Origin: Candidatus Gastranaerophilales bacterium
GTDB taxonomy: Bacteria > Cyanobacteriota > Vampirovibrionia > Gastranaerophilales > Gastranaerophilaceae
DNA length: 64,000 nucleotides
Assembly (NCBI GenBank): GCA_944323425.1
Contig: CALUSL010000001.1
Location: 124,001 to 188,000 of the forward strand
Reading direction: 5' to 3'
Below the pieces are notes generated by a model. That model searched no databases and had not been told where the DNA came from. It saw nothing but the letters and a program-made list of their open reading frames with translations. The translations under genes and the position numbers were made by a program. Positions 52,338-61,246 of this stretch are shown here, in pieces (position 1 is the first letter of the stretch; each line of letters starts with the position of its first letter).

Positions 52338-52865
52338 ATGTATAACATTAAAAATACTATTTTTTTAGATTTGACAAAAAATCAGAAATCATCGCTTCTT
52401 GGGTTTCTGAAAAGTTTTGTAAAAAAGCACAGTAGTAAAAATACAGAAAATATAGTAGAGCTGTTTATTGAGGATGAAACATACTACTATGAACAGGGCG
52501 TGCCTCATTTTGAATGGATAATCAATGAATTTGAAAAAGAGGATTTTTTAAAACATTTGAAAATATATATTGAAGAATGTAAAAAACAATTAGAACTTAA
52601 AGAATCCCGGAAGCCTTTTCTTGAAAAGCAAAAGGCGATAATGAAAGAACAACGCCAAAAAGCTCGTGAATTTAAACTCTCTAAAGAGCAGCCTACAAAG
52701 AAACAATTATATTATTATGATAAACTATGTAAAAAGTACAAGTTAGAAAAAGAAAATACAGAAACGGCGTCACGTCTGGATTTAATGAGAATGATAGAAA
52801 GAATTGTTGATGAGCATAAGGACACTGAAATCTTATCTGGAAGATCAATTGAAAATTTATCCTGA
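52338..52865 (+). CDS. Orphan helical protein overlapping prmC
   Basis: 175 residues, function unknown. Long charged helices (FLEKQKAIMKEQRQKAREFK). The C-terminal part PTKKQLYYYDKLCKKYKLEK resembles the PTxxQxxYLxxLxxK motif of DUF3072-like or nucleic-acid-associated tails (A-T-E-K-Q-x-x-x-L-x-x-L). No signal peptide. It overlaps the start of prmC by 56 bp in a different frame, so expression is coupled. Confidence 0.65.
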   Translation: MYNIKNTIFLDLTKNQKSSLLGFLKSFVKKHSSKNTENIVELFIEDETYYYEQGVPHFEWIINEFEKEDFLKHLKIYIEECKKQLELKESRKPFLEKQKAIMKEQRQKAREFKLSKEQPTKKQLYYYDKLCKKYKLEKENTETASRLDLMRMIERIVDEHKDTEILSGRSIENLS

Positions 52866-53676
52866 TATATATGAAACAGAAAATGATTTTAATGCGGAGT
52901 TTGACTTTGCTATTGAGGTCTTTTCCGGAATAACGAAAAAGGATATGATTTTGGGTGCTGATATTTCAGATACTCAGGAAACGGAACTAAAGGAAATATT
53001 CTCAAGAAGATTCAGAACAAGAGAACCGCTAGCACAGATACTTGGCTATTGCATATTTATGGGAGAAAAGTTTAAAGTTTCAAAGCATACTCTTATTCCC
53101 AGACCAGAAACTGAATTGCTCATAATAAAAGCTATTGAAAAAATTAAAGAAAATGATTATACGACAGTTCTTGATATAGGAACCGGCACAGGATGTATTG
53201 CATGTATGATAGCAAAAAACACGCAAGCGCAGGTATTGGGGCTTGATATATCTAATGAAGCATTGCATGTCTCGTTGGAAAACGCAATGGCGCTGGAACT
53301 TATGAATAGAGCCATATTTAGAAAATCTGATATTTTTTCAAGCATTGACTATATACATGGTGAAAAATTTGATATGATTGTATCAAATCCTCCATATATT
53401 CCCAAACACATTAAATCTTCTCTGCAACCAGAGGTCAGAGATTACGAACCTGAACTTGCACTTTTTACGGAAGATGAATATGGTATCGAAAATTACGAAA
53501 AAATTATTTCACAGGCAAAAAATTATTTGAAACCTCACGGGTATGTACTGTTCGAACTTGGAATAGACCAGTCGGGAATTGTTTCTGATTTATTCAAGTA
53601 TTACGGTTTTTCTGAAATTGAAATTTTTAAAGATGTGAGCGGTATAGACAGAGTGATTTCTGCTAGAGCAATGTAA
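52810..53676 (+). CDS. prmC: Release factor glutamine methyltransferase
   Basis: 288 residues from MSIRTLKSYLED. N-terminal helical domain (LAQILGYCIFMGEKFKV) with RFRTREPLAQILG, then IPRPETELLI, motif I LDIGTGTGCIACMIA, VLGLDISNEALHV and the catalytic MIVSNPPYIP. Methylates the Gln of the GGQ loop in release factors RF1 and RF2. The start ATG lies inside the previous gene; TTG codons just upstream are alternatives. Confidence 0.9.
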   Translation: MSIRTLKSYLEDQLKIYPDIYETENDFNAEFDFAIEVFSGITKKDMILGADISDTQETELKEIFSRRFRTREPLAQILGYCIFMGEKFKVSKHTLIPRPETELLIIKAIEKIKENDYTTVLDIGTGTGCIACMIAKNTQAQVLGLDISNEALHVSLENAMALELMNRAIFRKSDIFSSIDYIHGEKFDMIVSNPPYIPKHIKSSLQPEVRDYEPELALFTEDEYGIENYEKIISQAKNYLKPHGYVLFELGIDQSGIVSDLFKYYGFSEIEIFKDVSGIDRVISARAM

Positions 53677-53784
53677 AGAATCTTTAATAAAACAAGCATA
53701 ATTATTAAAAAAAATTTATTACGGATTTTTATACAAAACATAAAACATAGTAGAATAATATAAATAGCTATAAGGAACAATAAA

Positions 53785-54312
53785 ATGGGTATGAGAATAG
53801 ACGCAAATCTTTCTGTTCAGCCGTTAAAACAAAATATCTCATTTCGCAAAGACAGACATTGTCACCAATGTTTAAAAGGGCAAGAAAAAGATACCGTAGA
53901 AATTTCTAACAAAAACAAAAATCAGAAACAGGGAATGCTTAACAAATTGCATACATTGCTTGCGGCAGCATTACTTGCAGGCAGTACCTCCTGTACAAAT
54001 GGAAGCAGCGAATCGACGATTGTAGACACATCTATATTCGACAACATCCCAGAATATATGTTCGAAGAAGAGGATACAGCAAATATTAGTGAAGAACCGC
54101 AAACAGACAGTATTTCCGATTATGATGAATTTGCGGATTTGGACAGTCTGGCTGCTCAGTATCCTATAGATGACTGTGATGGTGTAGCGAAAACGATTCA
54201 GCAGATAGACTCAATATTTGATAGCATGTCCAGAGAGGAACAGGACAAATTTCTTGAATTTCTGATTGAAGAAGTTAGAGCTGAACAACAAGCCGAACAA
54301 TCAAAAAACTAG
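53785..54312 (+). CDS. Orphan acidic protein with internal hydrophobic segment
   Basis: 175 residues, no family. Begins MGMRIDANLSVQPLKQNISF (S-F-R after position 19, the N-terminal pattern seen in several proteins here) and carries a Cys pair RHCHQCLKG. A hydrophobic segment (about 54-66) ending in STSCTNGSS looks like a lipobox but is internal. The remainder is very acidic (EEEDTANISEEPQTDSISDY). The next gene is 22 bp downstream. Confidence 0.65.
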   Translation: MGMRIDANLSVQPLKQNISFRKDRHCHQCLKGQEKDTVEISNKNKNQKQGMLNKLHTLLAAALLAGSTSCTNGSSESTIVDTSIFDNIPEYMFEEEDTANISEEPQTDSISDYDEFADLDSLAAQYPIDDCDGVAKTIQQIDSIFDSMSREEQDKFLEFLIEEVRAEQQAEQSKN

Positions 54313-54334
54313 TTAAGGAAAGGAATGTCATAAA

Positions 54335-54634
54335 ATGAAAGTAATCCCGGTTTCTATTAATACCCAACAGACTAATACACAAATTCAGCAGCGTCCACAA
54401 ACGGATCGTATGGATTTTCTATTTGAAAATTATGATGATATGTTTACTAAAGCAGAAAAAGACCTTATGAACGACGCAGCTGACGTTGTTGTCGAAACAA
54501 TAAAAGATAAAGGATACAGCGACAAACAAATTGACGCAATGATGAAAAAAATCATGTCTGCTTTTGAAGCATTAACTCCGAAACAACAGGAAGAATATGT
54601 AGAAGCTGCTGTTAAATTTTTAGCAAACGCATAG
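54335..54634 (+). CDS. Small orphan protein MKVIPVSINTQQ...
   Basis: 99 residues, function unknown. Starts MKVIPVSINTQQTNTQIQQR, a polar tail, followed by helices (DLMNDAADVVVETIKDKGYS, KQIDAMMKKIMSAFEALTPK) and an ending in KFLANA. Looks like a compact helical domain after a disordered N-terminus. GGAAAGGAATG ribosome site. Probably co-transcribed with 53785-54312. Confidence 0.65.
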   Translation: MKVIPVSINTQQTNTQIQQRPQTDRMDFLFENYDDMFTKAEKDLMNDAADVVVETIKDKGYSDKQIDAMMKKIMSAFEALTPKQQEEYVEAAVKFLANA

Positions 54635-54675
54635 AGTAATTATTTTTCATTAAGCTGTCGTGTATTATTTTCGTG

Positions 54676-54681
54676 TATAAT
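54676..54681 (+). promoter_or_regulatory. -10 box TATAAT directly before radA (leaderless transcript possible)
   Basis: TGTATAAT ends 6 bp before the radA ATG (54688), so transcription would start at or next to the A of the ATG. No ribosome site is seen between. A good -35 is absent. Confidence 0.55.
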
Positions 54682-54687
54682 AGACAT

Positions 54688-56094
54688 ATGCCTAAAATAA
54701 AAACAAAATGGATATGTCAGAATTGCGGCTATGAAACACCTAAATCTTTAGGAAAATGCCCTGAGTGTTCCAGCTGGGGGTCTTTTGTTGAAGAAGCATA
54801 TGATACATCAAGAACTGCTGTTTCCTCGAATGCAGCTGCATTCAGCGACTCTGCACCATGTCTTATAAATGAAATTACAATCGAAAACACAATCCGCTTT
54901 TCAAGCGGTATTGAAGAATTTGACCGGGTATTGGGTGGTGGACTTGTTCAGGGCTCTATAGTGCTGCTTGCAGGTGACCCGGGCATCGGCAAATCAACAA
55001 TTTTGCTGCAAACGAGTAAATCAATTTGCAATGCAGGTAAAAAACTTTTATATGTTTCTGCGGAAGAATCAGCATCACAGGTAAAACTCAGAGCACAAAG
55101 ACTCGGAGTAAATTCAAATTCTTTATATATATATTCCCAAACAAATTTTGAATTGATAAAAACTCAGGTTGATGACCTGAAACCCGATGTACTGATAATT
55201 GACAGTATTCAGGCGATATATTCGCAAGGCATAACGAGTTCACCGGGCAGCGTTTCCCAGATTCGTGAATGTACAAATATTCTGATGGATATCGCAAAAA
55301 ACAAAAATATAACGGTTGTTGTAATCGGACACGTAACAAAGGAAGGAAATATTGCCGGACCGAAAGTACTCGAACATATGGTTGATACAGTCATTTACTT
55401 TGAGGGTGACAGATATAAATCATACAGACTTTTAAGATGTATGAAAAACCGTTTTGGTACAACAAACGAAGTCGGTGTTTTTAATATGGAAGATGACGGG
55501 CTCCATGAAGTATCAAATCCCAGTGAATTATTCCTGCATGAAAGAACTCAAAATATAACTCCGGGAAGCGTTGTTATTGCGACAAATGAGGGTACACGTC
55601 CGCTGCTTTTAGAAATACAGGCACTTGTCGGTACAACCCCTTATCCTTCGCCGAGGCGTGTTTCAAACGGTATTGACTATAACAGGGTTTTGCAAATTCT
55701 TGCTGTGCTGGAAAAGCGAATTGGGTTGAATTTGAGCAAACAGGATGTGTACGTTAATGTAATAGGTGGTCTTGAAATTGATGAACCTGCTGCAGATCTG
55801 GGGGTTGCTCTTGCTGTTGCAACTTGTGCACGTGATGTAATTGTAAGTCCTGACACGGTTATAGTCGGAGAAATCGGGCTGTCTGGTGAAATACGTTCAG
55901 TTAACAATCTTCAAAAAAGAATAAAGGAAGCTGAAAAACTTGGTTTTAAAAAGATTATTGTACCGGCATCAAATAAAATAAGTTCAGATGAGTTTGGCGA
56001 AATAAATGTCATTTCTGTTGAAAGACTAATGGATGCAATCGCTGCCTGTGTTTACAAGGATAAAAACTCTCATTCTTCTGATAAGTCAGTGTAA
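54688..56094 (+). CDS. radA: DNA repair protein RadA
   Basis: 468 residues from MPKIKTKWICQNC (a frame start at 54673 lies upstream of the -10 box and is unlikely). Zinc finger CQNCGYETPKSLGKCPECSS, Walker A AGDPGIGKSTILLQ, the RadA motif KNRFGTTNEVG, and a C-terminal Lon-like domain ending EIGLSGEIRSVNN. Helps RecA by moving recombination branches. No ribosome site before the ATG. Confidence 0.95.
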   Translation: MPKIKTKWICQNCGYETPKSLGKCPECSSWGSFVEEAYDTSRTAVSSNAAAFSDSAPCLINEITIENTIRFSSGIEEFDRVLGGGLVQGSIVLLAGDPGIGKSTILLQTSKSICNAGKKLLYVSAEESASQVKLRAQRLGVNSNSLYIYSQTNFELIKTQVDDLKPDVLIIDSIQAIYSQGITSSPGSVSQIRECTNILMDIAKNKNITVVVIGHVTKEGNIAGPKVLEHMVDTVIYFEGDRYKSYRLLRCMKNRFGTTNEVGVFNMEDDGLHEVSNPSELFLHERTQNITPGSVVIATNEGTRPLLLEIQALVGTTPYPSPRRVSNGIDYNRVLQILAVLEKRIGLNLSKQDVYVNVIGGLEIDEPAADLGVALAVATCARDVIVSPDTVIVGEIGLSGEIRSVNNLQKRIKEAEKLGFKKIIVPASNKISSDEFGEINVISVERLMDAIAACVYKDKNSHSSDKSV

Positions 56095-56132
56095 CATTGA
56101 AGGAGCTTTATTATCAGATTTGTCTTAATCAG

Positions 56133-57509
56133 TTATGCAGCAGTTGAATATGAGGCGGCTTTGTTTTCTTTGTATATTTCCATAAGTTCTTTCCAACCTT
56201 CAACAAATTCAACATTGTTAATCAATACGGATTTGGGGATACCAGCGTGATGGATTCTCGGCAACAGATCGTCTACCAGATATCTTATTGGTTCGTCTTT
56301 CCCGTCATCAGTGTCATTGCAGACAAAATATTCTTTTCCGTTTCTGCCTTTTTCTATTCCTATTATAGTAATCTCATGTCCGCCAATAACAATATTATCA
56401 CTATCGCAGTATGTATAACCGATGATAACATTGTCGCCCTGATTTAGTGTGTCTCTGATATGCTGTAGCGTTTCGGAAAGCTCACATTCATATCCGACAA
56501 GTTTTCCATTGTCATCCATTTTTTGGTAAGTTACGCAGACTTTACCTTTTCCAGTAGCAAGTTCTTCTGCAAAATTTTTCTCTATATCAATAAGCCCGCT
56601 GTCATCATCATTGTATTTTGGAATCCTTCTATCGATAAGAGAGTCATATGTGTTTTGAGCACCGACATTCATAAAGGTAGACTGCATAAGTACATCAACA
56701 ACCGAGCGTTCACCTTTGTCCCAGTATGTATTTTGGACTCTTGCCCGAATAATAGCGTTTCTATCCGGTTTCAGTTCAACCTCAAGAGTATTCCAGTCAA
56801 GCATCCTGTGAGGTGTTTTAAATGCATCCAGCATCCACAACGTATTTACCAGACTCTGAGACAGATTGTTCACATTAATCCTTTTGGTTACAGTCATTTT
56901 TTCAGAAGTCAGATTTTCCGCCATTCTTGCAAATTCAGCAGGCATTTTGTGAGCAAGATTAAACTCAATACTTGCTGCAGGGCATGTGCTGGAATGTACA
57001 TCCAGATTTTCATTTGTAAATGGTATGGAATTGTTTATTGGGGTCGCTGTTTTTAGTATTTCATTTCTGCTTTTTTCCGGCAAGTCTCCGAATTTCTGGG
57101 TTATCAGAAATGGATAGTCTATTGTTTCTACTGTTTCTTTCAGAATTTTTTCTTTGTCCAGTCCTAAAATTCTCGGGTTTGTGGATATTTTGTACAGGTT
57201 ATCAAGAACTGTACTGTGGTCGTTTGAAACGTTATTTAACAGCTTTCCCTCTTTTAAGAGTTTATTCAGTGTTTTTCTGGTTTTTCTATCCAGAAGTTCT
57301 GACACTGTATTATAACGGGATTTTTCTTCTTTTGTGGAAAGAGAAGTGCGGATATTGTAGGTTGGGGTGGATGTTTGTAAGTTATTATTAGGGGTGGATG
57401 GTTTGTTTATCATAGGAAATATAGCAGAAAAAGCAGGTGCAGTCGTTTTATTTTTTGCACTTGCTGTATATATAGGATTATTATAATAATTGATTGCCTG
57501 TATATTCAC
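56133..57509 (-). CDS. Large orphan protein with papain/C39-like cysteine-protease features
   Basis: 458 residues from GTG 57509 (AAGGTGGA 8 bp upstream), beginning MNIQAINYYNNP and reaching APAFSA, the N-terminal style of other local orphans. Residues 130-155 are a Pro/Thr-poor linker; a candidate nucleophile lies in VHSSTCPAASIEFNLA (Cys at the start of a helix). Near the end GGHEITIIGIEKG with YFVCNDTDDG gives the His and Asn/Asp order of papain-like and C39 peptidases. Helices and a beta block between them fit the fold. No signal peptide, no known family. A peptidase role is a motif-based prediction. Confidence 0.6.
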   Translation of the reverse strand: MNIQAINYYNNPIYTASAKNKTTAPAFSAIFPMINKPSTPNNNLQTSTPTYNIRTSLSTKEEKSRYNTVSELLDRKTRKTLNKLLKEGKLLNNVSNDHSTVLDNLYKISTNPRILGLDKEKILKETVETIDYPFLITQKFGDLPEKSRNEILKTATPINNSIPFTNENLDVHSSTCPAASIEFNLAHKMPAEFARMAENLTSEKMTVTKRINVNNLSQSLVNTLWMLDAFKTPHRMLDWNTLEVELKPDRNAIIRARVQNTYWDKGERSVVDVLMQSTFMNVGAQNTYDSLIDRRIPKYNDDDSGLIDIEKNFAEELATGKGKVCVTYQKMDDNGKLVGYECELSETLQHIRDTLNQGDNVIIGYTYCDSDNIVIGGHEITIIGIEKGRNGKEYFVCNDTDDGKDEPIRYLVDDLLPRIHHAGIPKSVLINNVEFVEGWKELMEIYKENKAASYSTAA

Positions 57510-57602
57510 TTTAACTTCCACCTTAACTATATAAAAACAGATTATTAAAAAATTTGCCCGTTTTTTAATAAATTATAAGTAATATTAAGCTTTTTTATTT
57601 TT

Positions 57603-57611
57603 TGCTATAAT
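57603..57611 (+). promoter_or_regulatory. Extended -10 promoter of the TOPRIM gene
   Basis: TG-C-TATAAT (57603-57611), 27 bp before the TTG start. Confidence 0.65.
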
Positions 57612-57638
57612 TTTGAATGAAAAAGGCTGGAGGAATTT

Positions 57639-58658
57639 TTGAAAAAATTGAAAGATATAAACCCTGATGAAATAAAATTCACTATTATGAGTATAGATGA
57701 TTTTGAAATCAGCCTTGATAGACTTACAAGATTTAAGTTTTCCGAAAAAAAATATCCTAGAGTATTTTCTGAAATTATAACAAAACATCTTATTGAACCC
57801 AAGTTGAGCAGACAGGATATTTTTTCACTTGAGCCCAAAACTATTGCCAGAATTGTTGAAAATATATGGAACAACTCTTTGAAAAATTATGTTAAAAGTT
57901 TAAGTAATGATGACAGAATAAAGAAACTTATTATTGAAGAAGAGCTAAGTGCTTTTTTAGTTTCCGATGATTTAAAAGAACTTGTTTCCTCGAAAATCAA
58001 TTTTTCAGATACACTGGCATTGTTGAGACGATACAAAAAATTGCCGCTGAATATAAAAAGATTAATACTTTTACAAAGTCATCCAGATGAAGAAATTAAA
58101 TATTTAAGAGAAAAATATGCCTTAAAATTTCCGGTGGAAAAAGTCGTTTTGTGCGAGGGAATTACAGAAGAAATTCTTCTGCCAAAATTTTCCCAAATAT
58201 ATGGCTATGATTTTAACAAATATGGCGTACATTTGATTAGTGCAGGAGGAAAAAATCAGGTGGCAAAGCTATATTGCGAATTAAAAGGTGAATTAAAAAT
58301 CCCTGTTTTTATATTGCTTGATGCAGATGCTAAACCTGTATCTGACATAATAAAAAATATCTTGCGTCCTGAAGATGAAATTTATTTAATAAAACATGGC
58401 GAGTTCGAAGATCTTTTTTCTTTGACATTAATTAGGCGGACAATAAATAATAATTTTAAAAATATTTTAAAATCTTCTGTGTCTGATTTTCGAAGAGATC
58501 TGCCTATGACGAAAATTTTAACGGAATATTATCGCGAAAATCAGCTCGGTGATTACCAGAAAGCTGATTTCGCAAAACAGATATATGAAAATATCAATAA
58601 TGAAAAGGATTTGACAGAAGAAATCATTTCCATTATTGAATCAATTAAATCCGTCTAA
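57639..58658 (+). CDS. Stand-alone TOPRIM-domain protein (OLD-like without ATPase)
   Basis: 339 residues, TTG start with GGAGG 5 bp upstream. The first 165 residues are helical and unassigned. Then a TOPRIM domain: VEKVVLCEGITEEILLPKFS (conserved Glu), YGVHLISAGGKNQVAKLY, and FILLDADAK (DxD). This is the layout of OLD-family nucleases, but the N-terminal ABC ATPase is absent. TOPRIM proteins cut or join DNA or make primers. Neighbours give no clue. Possibly a defence or repair nuclease. Confidence 0.7.
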   Translation: MKKLKDINPDEIKFTIMSIDDFEISLDRLTRFKFSEKKYPRVFSEIITKHLIEPKLSRQDIFSLEPKTIARIVENIWNNSLKNYVKSLSNDDRIKKLIIEEELSAFLVSDDLKELVSSKINFSDTLALLRRYKKLPLNIKRLILLQSHPDEEIKYLREKYALKFPVEKVVLCEGITEEILLPKFSQIYGYDFNKYGVHLISAGGKNQVAKLYCELKGELKIPVFILLDADAKPVSDIIKNILRPEDEIYLIKHGEFEDLFSLTLIRRTINNNFKNILKSSVSDFRRDLPMTKILTEYYRENQLGDYQKADFAKQIYENINNEKDLTEEIISIIESIKSV

Positions 58659-58868
58659 CTATTTCAGGCATTTTACAGCAATAAATGCCAGAGCTGATGA
58701 AATTGCACCGATTATAGGCCAGGTGTAAGAGGTCTTTTTCTGAGAATTGTATATTTGAGAATCATAATTTTCTCTAGCAATAACCTCTGTCATCTTTGCC
58801 GCCCCCTTTGTGTTCGGAGGATAAGAATACTTTACCGGTTGATAATTTACACTGTTGCTAATTGTCAT
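58659..58868 (-). CDS. Small tail-anchored orphan protein
   Basis: 69 residues: MTISNSVNYQPVKYSYPPNT, a charged middle, then one hydrophobic segment close to the C-terminus (WPIIGAISSALAFIAV) with KCLK end, a tail-anchor layout. Converges head-on with the TOPRIM gene, stop to stop. Function unknown. Confidence 0.6.
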   Translation of the reverse strand: MTISNSVNYQPVKYSYPPNTKGAAKMTEVIARENYDSQIYNSQKKTSYTWPIIGAISSALAFIAVKCLK

Positions 58869-58997
58869 AATACTAACCTGTCTTTAAAACTACCTGTTTA
58901 TATAAAAACATTTTGTTGTAAAAAATTGCTTAATTTTTAAATATAGAATATAATTTAAGAAATATATTTGTAAATAAGGATTAGTAAGGAATTTATT

Positions 58998-59624
58998 ATG
59001 AGCAAATTTAGATTGAGAACAGGATTTACACTTGCAGAAGCACTGATAGCTATGGCTATTATAGGTGTTGTTATGGCATTGCTTTTAAGAGCTTTAAACA
59101 GGGTTCAGCCTGATAAAGAAAAAATGATGTTTACAAAATCATATCATACAATGGAATCGGTTGTGTATGAAGTAATTAATGATTACACTAAATATGATCA
59201 GGATTTGGATGCAGAAGATCATGCTGATTTCTCGCAGGATCCGTTGGAAATTGATGGTCAACCGGCATGGATTGAAATTAAAGGTACAAAATATAATGTA
59301 ACAAAAGAAAATGCACTATGCTATTATACAGCAGAAAAATTGAACACAATCGGGGATATCAACTGCGGTGCCGGAGCAACTACCAAAAACTTTACAACAT
59401 CAAATGGTGTTGAATGGTACGGTCTTGGTGGAAGCACTTATCCTAAAACAGTTGCAGTAGATATTAATGGTCAGCAGGATGACGGTAGATGTGAAAGAAA
59501 TAACGGATGCGAAATTATTGTTTATGCTGATGGTCAGGTTGGTGTTCCTGAAGGCGGACTTGAAGAAGAATATTTGACAACACAAACAGAATTAAACTCA
59601 AAATCAAAGGATAAAAGTAACTAA
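58998..59624 (+). CDS. Type IV pilin-like/pseudopilin protein
   Basis: 208 residues. Class III signal RTGFTLAEALIAMAIIGVVM with cleavage after G and the Glu at mature position 5. The globular part has cysteines in ALCYYTAEKLN, INCGAG and DGRCERNNGCEIIV. Another gene of the same group is at 28205-28780. It could be a type II secretion pseudopilin or pilus subunit; no assembly genes in the window. It overlaps the next start by TAATG. Confidence 0.88.
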   Translation: MSKFRLRTGFTLAEALIAMAIIGVVMALLLRALNRVQPDKEKMMFTKSYHTMESVVYEVINDYTKYDQDLDAEDHADFSQDPLEIDGQPAWIEIKGTKYNVTKENALCYYTAEKLNTIGDINCGAGATTKNFTTSNGVEWYGLGGSTYPKTVAVDINGQQDDGRCERNNGCEIIVYADGQVGVPEGGLEEEYLTTQTELNSKSKDKSN

Positions 59625-60430
59625 TGAACGATAATAAAACAATAGCAACTATAGGGGTTTTTGGTGGCTCCGGTTTTTATAAATTTTTAGATGATATAGA
59701 AGAAATGAGGGTGGAAACTCCGTATGGTGCACCGTCTGATAGCGTATTCATCGGGACTATCGGACCTCATAAGGTCGCATTCATGCCCAGACACAATAGA
59801 AATCACACTATTCCTCCGCATTTGATAAATTATAGGGCAAATGTGTGGGCGATGAAATCACTGGGAGTACAAAGAGTCATATCTCCCTGTGCTGCAGGAA
59901 GTTTGCAAAAACATGTTGAACCCGGTGATTTTGTAATATGTGATCAGTATGTAGATTGGACAGATGGAAGAAAGTCGACATTTTTCGATGGACCTATTGT
60001 CACTCATGTCAGTGCAGCAAATCCTTACTGTCCTGAATTGAGACAGCTTGCTATAGAAGCAGGTAAGGATGCAGGTATAAAGCTGCATTCGACTGGTACT
60101 GTTGTTGTTATAAACGGTCCAAGATTTTCAACAAAAGCCGAGTCAAAATTCTTTACAACACAGGGCTGGGAAGTCATAAATATGACTCAATTCCCGGAAG
60201 CATACCTCGTAAAAGAAATGGATATGTGTTCGTTAAACATTTCACTGATTACGGATTACGATGCAGGACTCGTTGGAGAGGTCCCTCCGGTTTCTCACGC
60301 AGAGGTTATGAATGTTTTTGAAAATAACAATCATAAACTTAAAAATCTGCTATTCAGCCTGATAGAACGTATTCCTGAAGAGAGAACTCACTGCGAATGC
60401 GCAAAAACTATTGCAGGTTCAAGAGCATAA
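59624..60430 (+). CDS. mtnP: S-methyl-5'-thioadenosine phosphorylase
   Basis: 268 residues. GVFGGSGFYKFLDD start, phosphate- and substrate-binding MPRHNRNHTIPPHLINYRAN, ISPCAAGSLQ and VINGPRFSTKAESK are the signatures of MtnP/PNP class II. Cleaves methylthioadenosine to adenine and methylthioribose-1-phosphate, recycling the product of polyamine synthesis. Starts within the stop of the pilin gene (TAATG). Confidence 0.93.
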   Translation: MNDNKTIATIGVFGGSGFYKFLDDIEEMRVETPYGAPSDSVFIGTIGPHKVAFMPRHNRNHTIPPHLINYRANVWAMKSLGVQRVISPCAAGSLQKHVEPGDFVICDQYVDWTDGRKSTFFDGPIVTHVSAANPYCPELRQLAIEAGKDAGIKLHSTGTVVVINGPRFSTKAESKFFTTQGWEVINMTQFPEAYLVKEMDMCSLNISLITDYDAGLVGEVPPVSHAEVMNVFENNNHKLKNLLFSLIERIPEERTHCECAKTIAGSRA

Positions 60431-60454
60431 TAACTACAAGATGAGGAGAAAATA

Positions 60455-60721
60455 TTGCTTATAGCAAGTATTGTTAGCCTGTTATTTGAAATATACGGGT
60501 GGTTTCTTATAGTAAGAATATTTCTTACATGGATACCATCTATTGACTGGTATAAAGAACCATGGAAAACTATGGCTGCGGCTGCAGATATATTTCTGAA
60601 TCCATTTAGGCGTATTATTCCTCCGGTATCCGGGCTGGATTTTTCACCGATAGTCGCTCTGATTTTCCTTAGATTTGCTCAGGTATCTATTGTTAAGGTT
60701 CTTCTATACTTCAATCTGTAG
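60455..60721 (+). CDS. YggT-family membrane protein
   Basis: 88 residues, TTG start with GAGGAG upstream. Two membrane segments around the motif IFLTWIPSIDWYK and FRRIIPPVSGLDFSPIVALI (R.iiPp..G.D.SPi), the YggT hallmark. Common in cyanobacteria and plastids, linked to membrane organisation and cell division. Follows mtnP by 25 bp. Confidence 0.9.
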   Translation: MLIASIVSLLFEIYGWFLIVRIFLTWIPSIDWYKEPWKTMAAAADIFLNPFRRIIPPVSGLDFSPIVALIFLRFAQVSIVKVLLYFNL

Positions 60722-60871
60722 CCTACCAGCTACATTAACAGACGGATGTAAATAATTGTTAACATAAGATAAAATTAAATAATTAAGATAGCAAAAAAGT
60801 ATCATTACAGTTTTTAAAGCTGTAAAGGTACAAAACAGTATCAGTGTAAGAGAGACTCAGGAGAGTAAAAA

Positions 60872-61243
60872 GTGGTAGATAATCGCTCAGCTGGATTTTT
60901 TGGAATCGGTGGCAGCTTTAATTTTAAAAGCGGCGACATATCCGGCACTGCTGCAAAAACTTCTGATGAAAAAATGGGACAGGGGACTGAATACTTTGCC
61001 CAGGAACAAATGCCAGACGATATGGATGGTATGCAAAATTCTCAGTTTGTGGACAGAAGTGCTCAGTTGAATGCGACTCTTAATTCTCTTGCAATGATGA
61101 ATGTTGCGAACCTCCTGAAAAAGAACAAAGACCAGAAAGACTATAGAAAGCTCACTGAAAAAGAACTCGCAGAGCATAAATATAAAATACCTGTCTGGGA
61201 AGACTATCAGGATGAGAATGAAGATTTTTTATACGTTGACTGA
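60872..61243 (+). CDS. Small orphan protein before obg
   Basis: 123 residues, GTG start, AGGAGAG 9 bp upstream. Glycine/Asp-rich N-terminus (FFGIGGSFNFKSGDISGTAA), acidic C-terminus (VWEDYQDENEDFLYVD). Unknown. Only 3 bp before obg, so translation is coupled; it may be a lineage-specific partner. Confidence 0.65.
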   Translation: MVDNRSAGFFGIGGSFNFKSGDISGTAAKTSDEKMGQGTEYFAQEQMPDDMDGMQNSQFVDRSAQLNATLNSLAMMNVANLLKKNKDQKDYRKLTEKELAEHKYKIPVWEDYQDENEDFLYVD

Positions 61244-61246
61244 AAA

